Positions 11,290 through 22,386 of a DNA stretch of 64,000 nucleotides are shown here, in pieces (the first letter of the stretch is position 1; each line of letters begins with the position of its first letter). The notes below the pieces were generated by a model. The model was not told where the DNA came from, ran no database searches, and saw nothing but the letters and a program-made list of their open reading frames with translations. Source of the stretch: Tolypocladium sp. Sup5 PDA-1. Taxonomy: Eukaryota; Ascomycota; Sordariomycetes; Hypocreales; Ophiocordycipitaceae. A program made the position numbers and the translations under genes. The DNA is taken from the NCBI GenBank assembly GCA_000750105.3, contig JPHH03000018.1, positions 310,001 to 374,000 on the forward strand, in the 5' to 3' direction.

Positions 11290-12319
11290 TTACAGGATCG
11301 CAAGTAAGCCTAGAATCTCCGCACCACCTGCAGCTTCGCCTGCGGCAGCAAACTCGGCGGCCTCGGCGGCCTCGAAAGCAGTAGCCGCTGAGGCGGCCTC
11401 AGCAACTTCAGCTACCTCAGCGGCCTCGATAGCTTCAGCAGACTCGGCAGCTCCAGCGACTTCCGCAGCCTCGGCACCCTCAGCTGCCAACTTTCCATCT
11501 GCGACTTCACCCTGTTGTAGGAGTCTTGCTTGAAGATCCGCGTCACCGAATTCACCTTCGACGATGGTCTCCGCAGCAGCCTCCTCTCCTGCGGCAACTT
11601 CGCCTTCCACAGCTCGTGCTTCCGCCTTTTGGGCCTCGCCTGAGACCTTTGTCCATTTCTCATATTCGACTTCAGCTTCCCCGAGGGCCTCCACCTTCTC
11701 ATTGCAGATAGTAGACAATCCCATGCCTCCATTCTTGCCGATCAATGCAGGCGGGATGAGCATCTGCAGCGTGTCGGGCAGCCCGTCGATGACAGACATT
11801 CGCATCGTCTTTGCGGGATCCAGACCGCCGAGATTCTTGAGGTAACCCTCGACTTTGGCCTCATTCCACCAGACGTCTTGCGGCACCCAAGCCTTAGAGG
11901 CGCTGTTAAGAGATTCCAACTCAGCAAAGATAGCGCAGAATCTAGTTAACATGTTAGAGCTGAAGGATTCAATAATGAAGCAGCAAATGTAACTTACACA
12001 TCGCCTGCATTGCCCGCCCACCCTTTAGCGTTAGGGGTGGTGTAGATTCCCGCGCCAAGTTGCTTTCCGCCTCTTCCTGGGCTGAATGTCAGGATATTGC
12101 CAGCCTTTTTATAACTCGCGGCTTCAAGCTGAAAAAATGTTAAAAGCTAGCCTTTGCGCAAATCTGTAAATAGTCATGAGGCTCACCAACCGGATGAACA
12201 GTTCTGTAGCCGATGAGGACATTTTGCGCGCGCTTCCCTAGCTCAGCGATTTCGACCGGCGAGGCGACGATGCCAGAAATGAATGTCGAGCCAAGAAGAA
12301 TGAGGTTTGAAAGAATCAT
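11290..12319 (-). CDS. Secreted ADP-ribosyltransferase-like protein, Ala/Glu-rich tail (putative toxin/effector)
   Basis: Three exons on the minus strand: 12319-12187, then from 12128 or 12121 to 11998, and 11941-11290. The second intron (GTAAGT...CTAG) is clear; the first has a good donor (GTGAGC) but two possible acceptors. The N-terminus is a hydrophobic signal peptide. It is followed by a YRTV motif, a GAGIYTTP motif, KAWVPQ and a QMLIPPALIG segment. This spacing resembles secreted fungal proteins with an ART-like core (Arg early, then a beta strand with Tyr-Thr-Thr); a catalytic Glu pair cannot be assigned with confidence. The last 110 residues are low-complexity Ala/Glu, unusual for the family. 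A TATA box lies 90 bp upstream. Family assignment is tentative; secretion is well supported. Confidence 0.6.
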
Positions 12320-12408
12320 CTTAACAGTTCGTGGGGATGTCTAGAGGAGGCTGGTTTCTGCAGACGTGAAAGGACTCGTCATAAGAACAAGAGGTTTCCT
12401 CCTCTGTC

Positions 12409-12414
12409 TTTATA
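12409..12414 (-). promoter_or_regulatory. TATA box of the ART-like gene
   Basis: TATAAA on the minus strand within GTGTATAAAGAC, 90 bp upstream of the ATG at 12319. Confidence 0.6.
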
Positions 12415-13472
12415 CACCTTTACTCATTTTCTGGCAGCACTACAGACTACATGTATATTCTCCCAAATTCGGAGGACCCGACCGCAATGCGCTGTCTGCA
12501 TAAAGAGGGGCGTCTTAAATAACCACGCTACATGACTTATTATGCCATGTATCAGACAACAAACTAATAGCATTTGAACCTACAAGTCTATTGCCCTTGA
12601 GACTATCATACAGCGGATACAATGTCCCCGGGTCCCTGGTAGTTAAGATTTATGCTTTAACTTAGGGTTATCGTACTGGTACCCGCGTCTGGCTTCAGCG
12701 TTTAATAACAGGATCGACGTATGTTTTTCTCGGGAGCCACTCGAAACGGTAGTGTGGACGGGCACTTGCCTGAACCTCTAGAGTACTTGATGGAGAAGCC
12801 TCCCATCATGTAAAACAGGTTAAGTAAGTGAATTGTCATGTTTTGATTGCTTAATATAGTTTGACTCTCTATTAACTTCATGAAACATAGTGCCAAGAGA
12901 TTTCTGGCATAGCACGATCGGTCTTGCCATGCATCTCACTTATACACGTAAGGCTGCTTTTCGCCGATACCCGAGATAACTTACATTATGGTCCTCAATG
13001 CCCAGTTCTGCCCCCCACACACACGAAACTACGGCACGACGTCATGGAAACTAAGTTCGTACTATCTAGTAAACGGACGATATTAATCGTTTAAGTATTA
13101 TGCGATAACAGTACGCTGATGTAGCGCCCACTAATTATACTTTACACTAGCTTCATGTTGATTCGCCTTAATTAGCGTCCAGATGTTATGAAACTTGATT
13201 GTCGAGTCAGTTTACTTTGCCTGGTGCTCATAGGTAATAAAATGTAGCTTTTTAAGAATCATCCGTATTTTGTATTAGCTGTGATAAACCAGGGCATCAG
13301 GCGCTATTAGACGAATCGTCCGATTCTTTGCATAGTATGAGTGCCCTGATGCCTCGCCTGAATTATGCCTTAATGCTTGCAAACGTAGCATTAGTTTTGA
13401 CTATCACGCTTCAGCATGTAAGTAAAGCTAGCGAGCGAATAAGAAAAGAGGCACCTACTTTACGCGCTCTTG
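12415..13472. other. Gene-poor AT-rich spacer between two divergent secreted-protein genes
   Basis: TA-rich DNA without a supported gene; frames at 12702-12896 and 13328-13630 show no domain. It separates the minus-strand ART-like gene from the plus-strand cysteine-rich gene and should hold both promoters. Confidence 0.45.
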
Positions 13473-13480
13473 TATATATA
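13473..13480 (+). promoter_or_regulatory. TATA box of the 17-cysteine secreted gene
   Basis: TATATATA in TTGTATATATACGCCC, 86 bp upstream of the ATG at 13566, with C-rich sequence behind it. Confidence 0.55.
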
Positions 13481-13565
13481 CGCCCATCCAGCGCCTTGGT
13501 ATCCCCTACTCCAAGCCATCTAAGTTCTGTATACGCTACAATAGCAACAGACCTAATCCGACATC

Positions 13566-14628
13566 ATGAAGCTTCATTCCATCCTCCTCTCTGGCCTCGT
13601 GTTGCTCGGAGCCGGCATCGCTTACGCTGATGTTCTTGACAATACAATCGACACTAATTCGGTCTGCGACGAGCGCGCTCCGGAGCCGGTAAGTGAATTC
13701 AAGCACCGAGAGAGAGGAGGCTAATTAATACATGCGCAGGGTAGCGAAGACTTTCCCGCGTACGTGAGGAACTGCCGTGGCGTTAATTCCAAGCCAGGAG
13801 TAGAGCCGCTAGTCGTCAAGGTCAAGAAGGTGAACTGCGAGGCACTGATTAAGCCTGAAACCAGTTGCACTAGTCTGTCTCACAAGGGCTGCAAGCTTCG
13901 CGGTTGGTTGCGCGCTGTAAGTATCTTTAAAAACTAAGAAGAAGAAATTACTGACCCAGGCTTGGATAGGGATGCCAGAAGGTGAACAACCACAGAGTCA
14001 AACATCATAAGTTTAGAGTTAACATAATTGCCAGGCACCCGAGTGTAGCAAGAATCAGGATCCGAAGAAATGCTGCGATAACAGGGATGTTCTGCCGTTC
14101 GGAGTAAGTCACAGTCGCGATAATAAATCAACACCTACTAACATTTGGATGACTAGTCCGGAATATACTACGAGGGCTACATGAGAGCCTGTGCCCCTCA
14201 GTATAAGCTCAAGAAGAATGATCATCCGGAGTTCAAGAGCCTTACCTGCGACAAGATTAACAGCTTCAGCTGTGGACTCGGAATAGGTAAAGGCTTCTGT
14301 GATATGCGAAGCTGGGAGGATGCTGTAAGTGATCGTTCCCCTGTACCTAGTTGAACATATCTAACGCTTTTTTGGCTAGGGCTGTCAACAGGTACCTATT
14401 GACAATCGTAAGCATTTCAGGAGACGCGCTAATGAGAAAATAAGGCTGCGAAATGCGTTAACCGGCAAAATGACCTTGCCAAGTGCTGCGATGAATGGCC
14501 TAACAAGCCGGATGTATGTGTCAACCTGGTCATATGCTCCGGTTTTGGACAATTGGCTGACATTCTTCCAGCGCTTCTTCAAGAAGACATATCTGCAACG
14601 CTACACAATGAAGTGTATGGGAAAGTAA
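13566..14628 (+). CDS. Small secreted cysteine-rich protein, seven exons
   Basis: I do not recognise the family. The exon model is 13566-13688, 13740-13916, 14035-14103, 14157-14324, 14380-14391, 14445-14513 and 14572-14628, giving 224 aa. All six introns are GT...AG and phase 0; several carry CTAAC/CTAAT branch-like sites. The N-terminus MKLHSILLSGLVLLGAGIAY is a signal peptide. The mature part has 17 Cys and many Lys. Exons 3 and 6 are each 69 nt and encode similar modules (ECSKNQDPKKCCD and KCVNRQNDLAKCCDEW), pointing to an internal duplication. Exon 5 is only 12 nt; the alternative is a single long intron 14325-14444. The C-terminus is basic (RFFKKTYLQRYTMKCMGK). An effector-like secreted protein is the best reading; function unknown. 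Confidence 0.75.
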
Positions 14629-15843
14629 TTGTACACCGCTAAGGTTTCAAACTCCGTGGAAAACCTGAGCAGTCTGTACTTTGTTAGTTGCAGTAGGTAT
14701 GATGTAAAATGCAGAAAGGGCAATTATGCGAACCTCGTTTTTACTATCCGGTGCTTTAATACTCTGTTTACAGATCCATGTCACTTGTAAAAAACGATGG
14801 CCGGAGAAGCGTTGGCCTCCAGACTGATGTTGTCAGCAGCCAAGAGCCGCCGGCTTGCATCTGCATGCCGTTTTCGATCTGCAAAGAACCATGCACTACA
14901 TGGCTGTAGTGGTATATACAGCCAATCCCATCGGACGGCTGACGCCTGTCTAACTTAGAGGAGAACGTTGCAGTGCCGCTCTGAGGGCGGTCCTCAGACA
15001 ACGCGAGCTGCCGTCGTCAGTGAACATCTAGATGCCGCTCGAGCTGAAGGTCGTTCCCCTGACAGCCCAATTCGATCTCGTCTATGGCCCGCTAACTCGT
15101 ACGGTCGCCTCAATGACTCTTTCGACGATGCCATTTCTGGTGCCTTTTGCCCTTGAGAGGACCATTTCGCCTTGACGCGAGTTATATTGGAACGATTGTA
15201 CGACGAGTATTGGTGCTCTCGCGTCCCCGGGAACCTACACCCTCGTCCGCATCCCCGATAACCTCTAGAGCCGCCCACGCAACGTCTAGGGCACGCGCTA
15301 TATCGGGTTGTATCCGACGATGCGTACCCTCTGCGACATGAACTAGGACCGCGAAGTCGTCTATGAGTTTATGTAGAGCCTACTTTGCGCTATCAATATG
15401 CACAACCGCTCTTTATATGACTCTAGCGACGATAGAATACAGAGCATGCTCGTAACTCCCTTGGCGGGCATTGGCTTAGTGAGCCCCGAGAAATAGGCGC
15501 ATTGGTTCGTACTCGCCGTCAGGCACTATATCGATACGACGACAAATCCTACTAAGTAGAAGAACCTATCGTAGGATAACATATAGGAGTACGAAGACGA
15601 TATGGCTATGACGTGGATAATGTGATGGCCCTGTTTTATGTCTGTCAAGCCGCTTTATGTTTCCTATTCGTATCTAGCTGATATTCTTACCAAAGTTCAA
15701 ATACTAACGTCCTGGTCGTGACATGTGCTATTGTCTTTCTAACCTTTTGACGATGTAGAGTTCTACCCGACGTACTTTTAAGAATATTGCTGCAGATGAC
15801 CTCATAGTATTAAATATATCGGCGGCCCCGCCATCCGCAAAAC
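14629..15843. other. Gene-poor spacer 1.2 kb
   Basis: No supported gene. From about 15100 onward, CTATAG/TAG/CGA-rich text with frequent TpA suggests old RIP-mutated repeat DNA. Frames at 14968-15341 have no domain. Confidence 0.4.
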
Positions 15844-16455
15844 CTAGAAGGAGCCAATCTGTCGACAACAAAATTGGTTCCATTCCCAAAACTTAAATGC
15901 ATCCGGTGCGCGATCTGGCTCCCGCCACTCTCCCCGTGGAGGATATGGCGACGTATTAAACGTTAGACGAAGTGCGAACCTCGGCGTGTATTGCGGTAGC
16001 TCTTCTTCCTCCGAGGCATCAAACTGTGTAAGGAATGTCCCCTTCTCGATGCTGATTATATATGTCTTTAGCAAAAAAGCGACCTCTTCCAGCACCTGCT
16101 CGTTTATCCTATATCTAGCTATATCGGGGTCTCCGAGCTTAGGGATGCGGCGTTTTGTAAGCGTTATGTCTACTTGTGTTTGGCAGAGGAGGTCGGAACT
16201 ATGTTGGCTGATGTTGACGGCCTGGTCGAGCGACTCGGGGTCTCGTGGTTTCCAGTCAAACTCGGCAGCAATCCATACATTGAGCTCCACGCGGCATATC
16301 AGCTGCAGATGTTTAGCGAGAAAAAAAGACGTACTAGGCGTGAGAGATGTGTTAACCTTTCCGGTGCCGTCTTCATTAAAGGTAATCTGGTTGGAGTTCC
16401 TGGAGTCCCAATTCCAGGTTTCGCCGCAAAGGATGGAAAGCAGTGCTTCCTGCAT
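15844..16455 (-). CDS. Conserved fungal hypothetical protein
   Basis: A 203-aa intronless frame that starts MQEALLSILCGETWNWDSRN and continues with the pattern ITFNEDGTGK, EFDWK, PRFALRLTFNTSPYP and FWEWNQF. I recall this arrangement (a W-W-D strand, DGTG turn, and a late PRFALRL strand) from unannotated fungal proteins that look like small beta-barrels, but I can name no function. There is no signal peptide or membrane segment. An in-frame stop lies just upstream, so the start is well bounded. An overlapping frame (16376-16630) is probably a shadow or leader. Confidence 0.6.
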   Translation of the reverse strand: MQEALLSILCGETWNWDSRNSNQITFNEDGTGKVNTSLTPSTSFFLAKHLQLICRVELNVWIAAEFDWKPRDPESLDQAVNISQHSSDLLCQTQVDITLTKRRIPKLGDPDIARYRINEQVLEEVAFLLKTYIISIEKGTFLTQFDASEEEELPQYTPRFALRLTFNTSPYPPRGEWREPDRAPDAFKFWEWNQFCCRQIGSF

Positions 16456-19400
16456 GTCGTCGGTCGCGTGGTTGAGTTAGCGATGGGAGTTTGATGTCCT
16501 CGGCGCTTATGTATCCAACTGCTTGGTTGCTGTGTTCTAGTTGGTGTATCCAGACGGGCGTAACGTACGGGTAGAAGCAGAGAACCAAGTTGCTATATAC
16601 CATTGATTGAACGGCAGACATTATGCTCATGACCCATGAAGTTTATTTGTAATATTTAATGCCACGTATTCCATTGTCAAACCCATATCTTTAACGCATG
16701 AATCCTGGAGGCCGAAATGGACACGTGTCTTGGGACATGGTGGGGTGGGTCGTTCTTAAGTTCTTAACCCACTGGAGTTTAAGCCGTACTTCCTGCAGGA
16801 CCTTTTGTTAGGGCCCGTTAACCCTCCTTTTTAGTATTATTTCGAACGAAACACGTATACTCATAGTAGACTTTTAACTGTTTGCAGCCCTTACAAGCTC
16901 CCCTCTACCGCTTTCGAGGAGGCGCGCGTCCTTATTTAGTGTATACCCCTATCTCTATAACATAGTATTATAAAGTAGCTATAGATTTAAATCGAGCTAT
17001 AGTACGCGAGATTCTATGGTAGCTACTACTAATCTATATCATAGGCCCTTCACACGACTACTATCTCGATGCTTAATAGGGACGTTCTAGAAGACGTCGA
17101 CGATGCGCAGCTGTAGCAGCGAGCAGTTAGTGGCGGCGTTGCAGTGAGCAATGGCGAAAACGAAGATGACGAGAACCGTGATGACGAGGGTCGTGTTGAA
17201 GCTAGTGGTGCTCGGAGTAGAGTCCAGGGGCGTACGCCACGATGCAGGCAGCGGACCGGACGTTGGGGCGCCGTCGGGATGAAGCCCAGCTACGAGCCGT
17301 AACGCGATAAACGACAGTGGTAGCACTCATCCCGGGCGGCTTGTAAAGATGTCGCAGAAGAGGTTAAGAGCGCTTGTTAAGAACGTCCGTGTGCCGCACG
17401 ATATCAATATCTCCCGGAGCGCTGTGATTAGTCATCGCCTCCTGCTTGCTATGCACCTTAACTTAATAGCCAGCAGCCTTTAACGGCGGATGCACTAGGA
17501 TCGGGCCGCCTGACCGAATATAAGCCCTGTCCTCCATAATCTAATACTTAAAAATCGGAGATATACTAGTTCCGCTATAATACATAGCGCTACCTAGTAC
17601 TACTCCCTAAACTTATATCTAACTAAGTCTTGCGGTTGCTATTCCTTGCTAAATAGTATATATATAGCTGAAATATACTTGTTAATAGATTAATTAGATA
17701 ACGGGCTAATAAATAGTAGGTCGGTACGATCTATAGATTATACTAATCCAAGGGATCAGAACGATCCCTAGCAAAATAAATAATCTAGTACTAGTATATT
17801 GGACCCCCTAATTTCACTACTATAGCATAGATACCTAGTCAGCTTTTAATATAATTTAATAATATTTACTTAATACCTAAGAGACAACGCTGCAGCTGTT
17901 GGTTCTCACACGCAGAAAGCAATGCCGGCCGTGCCACGCGAGCACCCGCAACATGGGGCCATGATCCGTCTATCGTAGCCGCAATTCATGCAGCCTCTAG
18001 GGCAGCGACCCCTTGGTGCAGGGGGCTTCCAGTAGTAGCGGCAGCAAATCCAACCGCAAACGAGAGATCAGATGTCCGGCCCAAGATAAATGCAATAGGT
18101 CCCCATGTAGCCACCTTTGGCCCAGCCAAAGGAATCCAGGCACCCCACGCCACCAAACCAACCAGGCCAATAGGGCGGCTAAGTTTCCGCCTCTAGATGG
18201 AGGGGCCTGAAAAACCGAGTATCGGAGCAGATGGCATATATTACACCACAGACCTAGAGCAAGCCGGATAAGGGAGACAAGACGCCCGGGTCGAAGCTTC
18301 TTGGGGCGCTGGCATTTAAGCGAGGATCTAAAGAAGCGCCGCCTCCTTAAGCCCAGGTATATGAGGGACCCGGGCAAGGGGCTTCGCAGTAGTAGTAGCC
18401 ACGGGTTCAAGCATAACTAGCGCCTGTCTAGTACTAGTAGCTAGCAACGATGTAGTCACCTCCAAGGAATGCCACTCCCTAAGGATAGTATCTATTCCTA
18501 TCCGGTGTCCTAATAGCTCAAGGCGGAGTCCCTCGTTAAGGCACGCATGGCTAGCACTCAGGACCGCCTATGGGCCCATAGCAGGCACAGACCCCGCCTT
18601 AGCAAGAGCTAGTGTATGATCATGTTCCTATTCCGAGAGGATATCACATAGTCCGCGGAGAGGGCGTGATTGCTCCTACGGCGTATAACGTGGGGCATTA
18701 CGCGTCCTAGGGTCATTACGCCTAATAGCAGCAATCACGCAATTCCGGTTAGGGCGGCTAACGATACCCGTAGCAGACTTCGCCGATAGGATAGGGAGGA
18801 TTCCCTAGATATGACTCTGTGTCATTATTCGGAATAGCCTTATCACCGTCGCCTCCCTCGTTTAAGGGTCGCCGCGTGAGCGCCGGCCTCGGGGACGTTA
18901 TAATGTATTAGCCGAGTATTAACTCTCTTAACGTTGGCTAAGCGCTTAGACTAGACGAGAGAGTAGACCGGGGCCACTAGCAGGCCCTTCTATAACCGCG
19001 GTCGGGTAGACTGCAAAGCCACTCTAGTAACGGTAGCTATGTTTCCCTAGATGCTATTACTATATCGTAGTAATCGAAGTCACTAGATCTTAGTATAGGG
19101 AATAGATCCGCGGTAGAGAGGAAGAGCTAACCGCGCGCGGCGAATCTCGGAGTCGACGCGGACAAGGCAAAGTAGCTCACCGAAGACGATATTTATAACG
19201 TAACGCCGCGATTGAACATAGACAGCACTAGTAGAAGCCAGAGGCTAGCAGAGGTATCGCGGACCGTATCGGGGGACATAGTCAGCGAGCATAATAAGCC
19301 GAAGGTAGCAACACCCGCGAATGATAAGCCAGTAGCGGAATTAGATAACACGGCAGATAGATACTAACGAAGTAGACGACTAGAATCGCAGGAGGAGAAG

Positions 19401-19844
19401 ATTCTATAATATCCCGAGGACGACGCGCCCTAGATGAGCGCCACGAGCTACCCTGGGCAGGAGTAGAACCCGTACGACGAGCCTGGGTTCGGTAACTAGA
19501 GGGACGAGTAGAAGATATATATAAGAAGGGTCGGGCGAGTGTATTCTATATAAGAGAGCCATTGATTATCGATTTTCTTTCGTTAGCCCTTTTGCTGTAG
19601 CCTTTGTTAGATACCAATTTGTTATAACTTCTGTAAAGCGGTATTTAGTCATGGAGCCAAGCTTTATCAATACTTGATATATTCTCTTCTTACCCCTGGG
19701 ACGCTGTTGATAGTAATCACGGGCCATGGGTATGTATATCTGCCTCGGAGGAATCTATTTGTTGCTCGGCTAAGAATGTACAGGAATAGGTGTCTCTATC
19801 GGGACAGCCAACCCTCGCTCCATGTCCATGTTCACCATTTGAGT
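16456..19844. other. RIP-like degraded repeat block
   Basis: Nearly 3.4 kb with very high TpA and TAG content and no intact gene. Read on the plus strand, 19100-19560 resembles a coding sequence in which many glutamine codons have become TAG, for example before YPEDDAP, MSATSYPGQE and NPYDEPGFGN. The segment 18013-18210 (SNRKREIRCPAQDKC... on +) is a short open remnant of unknown origin. An LTR-like segment lies at 17728-17829. I infer mutated transposable elements; the type is not resolved. Confidence 0.5.
17728..17829 (+). repeat. LTR-like repeat fragment A
   Basis: Shares roughly three quarters identity by eye over 100 bp with 29445-29545: GATCTATAGAT..., AAGGGATC..., ATCCCTAG, AATAATCTAGTA, AGTATAT and ACCCCxTAATTTC. 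The TATA-like stretch followed by a C-rich start suggests the U3/R part of an LTR. Heavily TA-enriched. Confidence 0.55.
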
Positions 19845-20819
19845 CTACGTGCGCATCCAGATGCACTGAGCATCGTACTCGCCGCTGAGCCTGCCCTCGC
19901 CAGACGTGATGGGCTTGCGGTACTCGCACTGGGTGATCTGGTTGGTGATGCACCCGCCGCTGCAGCTCTGCTGCGGGCCGCGGCCGCACTCGCCCTTGGA
20001 GATCTGCATGAGCGGGTACCAGACGACGTAGCCGCCGTTGGGGCAGTCGACGGTGATGGCCATGGTGATCTGCTCGGTGGACGACTTGGACACCTCGGAA
20101 GTGAAGGAGGCGCCGACATCGACGACGTCCTTGATACTGGCGCCGATCTCGGTGCTGACGCTAAAGGACTCGCTGGTGGTGACGGAGCGCGTCTGGTCGC
20201 AGCGCGCGCCGTTGGGCAGGATGTTGTCGCACACGCACTGCTGGAAGCCGCGCACGTTGGTGACGAATGTGCCTTGGTTGTACGTGTAGCACGGGCCGGG
20301 CGGCGGGCTGTACTGCCGCCCTTGGAGGTCTTTGGCTTCGGCGACGAGGTTCCTGCGGACCTCTTTTGCCCTGCGCCGGGGCGCGTCGACGACGGGCTCG
20401 GGCTCGGGCTCGGGCGCGCGCTTCCTCCTCCTCAGGGGGTTGCCCGGGGTGTCGACGAGGACGCAGGCATCGCCGGAGCGGTAGGAGCCGCCGGCGGGAT
20501 ACGCGCCGCACTCGTTCTTGACGAGGCCGTACATGGCGGACACGTCGGCAACCTCAAAGGTCTTGTCGGCGGAGCCGGAGCAGCGCAGCACGCGGATCTG
20601 GCAGTTCCTGCCCGTGTAGGTCGCGCCCTCGGCGAAGCCGGGGCCGATGGTGGCGCCGCCAAAGGTCTGCGGGACGACCTCGTTGTAGCACTCGTCGTAG
20701 TCGGGGCGGGTGGTGCCGTCGCACTTGATCTGGCCCGAGAGCTCGGGGAAGGGGAAGATTTGCGCGAGGGCGCCGCCGGCCGCGAGGGCGGAGGCGAGGA
20801 GGATGGCCTTGCGAGACAT
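19845..20819 (-). CDS. Secreted two-domain protein with dibasic linker; possible aerolysin-like segment
   Basis: Intronless, 324 aa, very GC-rich at third positions. ATG 20819 has the better context (CACCATG); ATG 20834 adds five residues. The signal peptide is MSRKAILLASALAAGGALAQ. Domain 1 (about residues 20-120) has six cysteines. A basic linker follows (LRRRKRAPEPEPEP, then APRRRAKEVRR) with Kex2-type KR and RR sites. Domain 2 begins near CYTYNQGTFV and has several cysteines. Its core VTTSESFSVSTEIGASIKD and the following VGASFTSEVSKSSTEQIT alternate Ser/Thr with hydrophobic residues, as in pore-forming beta-hairpins of aerolysin/ETX-MTX2 proteins. No family name is certain; pore formation is inference from this pattern. 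A TATA box lies 79 bp upstream. Confidence 0.75.
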   Translation of the reverse strand: MSRKAILLASALAAGGALAQIFPFPELSGQIKCDGTTRPDYDECYNEVVPQTFGGATIGPGFAEGATYTGRNCQIRVLRCSGSADKTFEVADVSAMYGLVKNECGAYPAGGSYRSGDACVLVDTPGNPLRRRKRAPEPEPEPVVDAPRRRAKEVRRNLVAEAKDLQGRQYSPPPGPCYTYNQGTFVTNVRGFQQCVCDNILPNGARCDQTRSVTTSESFSVSTEIGASIKDVVDVGASFTSEVSKSSTEQITMAITVDCPNGGYVVWYPLMQISKGECGRGPQQSCSGGCITNQITQCEYRKPITSGEGRLSGEYDAQCIWMRT

Positions 20820-20897
20820 GGTGGAGATGGACATGTAGACGCTGTTGGAGGCTGTTGATGGGGGGGGAGAGTTGTGACCAGAGGCGGCTTGGCCGTC

Positions 20898-20904
20898 TTA
20901 TATA
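20898..20904 (-). promoter_or_regulatory. TATA box of the two-domain secreted gene
   Basis: TATATAA on the minus strand in AAGTATATAAGACGG, about 80 bp upstream of the chosen ATG. Confidence 0.55.
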
Positions 20905-22353
20905 CTTGGTAGGATGGGTACGCATCCACCAAGGTGAGTTGCCGAACTCAACAGCAGCTCTACGGAGCAGTGAGCACTTTTTGTAAGTCGCAGTTGAATG
21001 TGGAGTGGGATCAGGCGTAGCATCTCAGCAGTGCCTTGGCATACGCCATATGTAAGACCCAGCCACCTGGGCGCACGATGGGGTAGCATCGCGACTGGAA
21101 ACCGCCCGAAGGATCGCAACTACCGTGCCATTGTGCGCGCCGACGGGCCGTGGCAGCGTCATGACGGAGGATTCTCATGCTGTTGCCATTGCCCCCTGTA
21201 AACTGTGGCGTCAAGATGCTCAGGCTCCTCAGATTGGCTTTGCGTCGAGGCTCGGAGTTGAGTGTAAGTCGAGAAGTATAGCGCTATGGTAAGGACGAAG
21301 CCGGATCCCCCTACTAGTCACCACAACTGCCGCACGCTTAACACGTAGCGGTGCAGGAACTGGCAAACAAGAAACACAGCTTGGGCGGCGAAGGAGCAGG
21401 GTGAACTTGTAAAGCCGGATGCGGGGCGCGCGGCTGTACGTCATGCTGCGCATCCCGCGTACCAGCGGATACAGATTTAGAGATTCAACGCAACTATCTT
21501 GCGGCACCCAGCTTCACGTCGAATCGGAGCCGTGGATTCCCTTCCACGGTCATAGTTACACGGTCCGATCTATGGCCGGCCCCCTCCAAAGTCCCAAAAT
21601 ACTCAATTCACTCAACTGGATGGATGCCCTGATCGAGTAGCGATGGCCTAGCTAACAAAGATCGCCAGTGACGCTGACCAATTGCGCATCAATTGAGTCG
21701 AAAAACCGTGCGTTACACTATAGCTGATAGACACTAAGCTTACACATCGACAGCTGTAGAGACAGCCACCTGCTAAGTGTGTGGGCGACTCGTGGCCTCG
21801 TTAACCAAAGAGTGGTATTAGCCTTGCACACCCCAGGTTTGCGACTTGCGTCAAGGCGATTTTTACTTTCGGCCGCCAAATTTCCTGGCGTCCAGCGCGA
21901 AGCACATCCCCTGCCGAAGACTCAGGCTTGGTCTTCCTTCTACATTTCAAGGCCTTTTCGCCGCCAGATGTGGACTGGGAAGCCCGACTGGAGGTCAACA
22001 CCAAGGACGTGCCACGTCTGACGAAGCAGAGCTTCTATTGGACCGAGGCTAATGTACGAAAACGGGAGGGATATTTCCTCACTGACGAGGAGCTCCTCCC
22101 AGATCGTGCTAGGGATTCTCTCTGGACCCACGCTCGCGCCTATCATCTCAGATATGCCAAAGGATGGAGCTCCACAGTCGCTTGCCGTTCTTTGGGTTTA
22201 CGCCCGCAAGCTTTCTGTGCTTTCAGATTTCAGAGTACGCCATCTTTCTGTCGACAAAATAGTATTTACCAGTACTTTTGATCAGGAGGATTAACTGATA
22301 TATAACCTATGATGCTCTTTATCCTAGAGACAGCTGTTTATGATGATAAGCCG

Positions 22354-22386
<33 letters not shown>

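Noticed and set aside
11526..11845. Plus-strand frames opposite the Ala/Glu tail
   Set aside because: They are antisense shadows of the GC-rich tail of the ART-like gene; no domain or start context.
11290..12319. Heat-labile enterotoxin A chain
   Set aside because: The pattern around the early Arg and the IYTTP strand fits a broader ART-like secreted family better; the LT-A N-terminal signature is not seen.
17997..18410. 137-aa Leu/Arg-rich minus-strand frame
   Set aside because: Looks like antisense of a degraded plus-strand element remnant; lies in RIP-like DNA.
19674..20858. 394-aa plus-strand frame rich in Ala/Gly/Val
   Set aside because: It mirrors the GC-rich secreted gene on the minus strand; composition is that of an antisense frame and the minus frame has a signal peptide and ordered cysteines.
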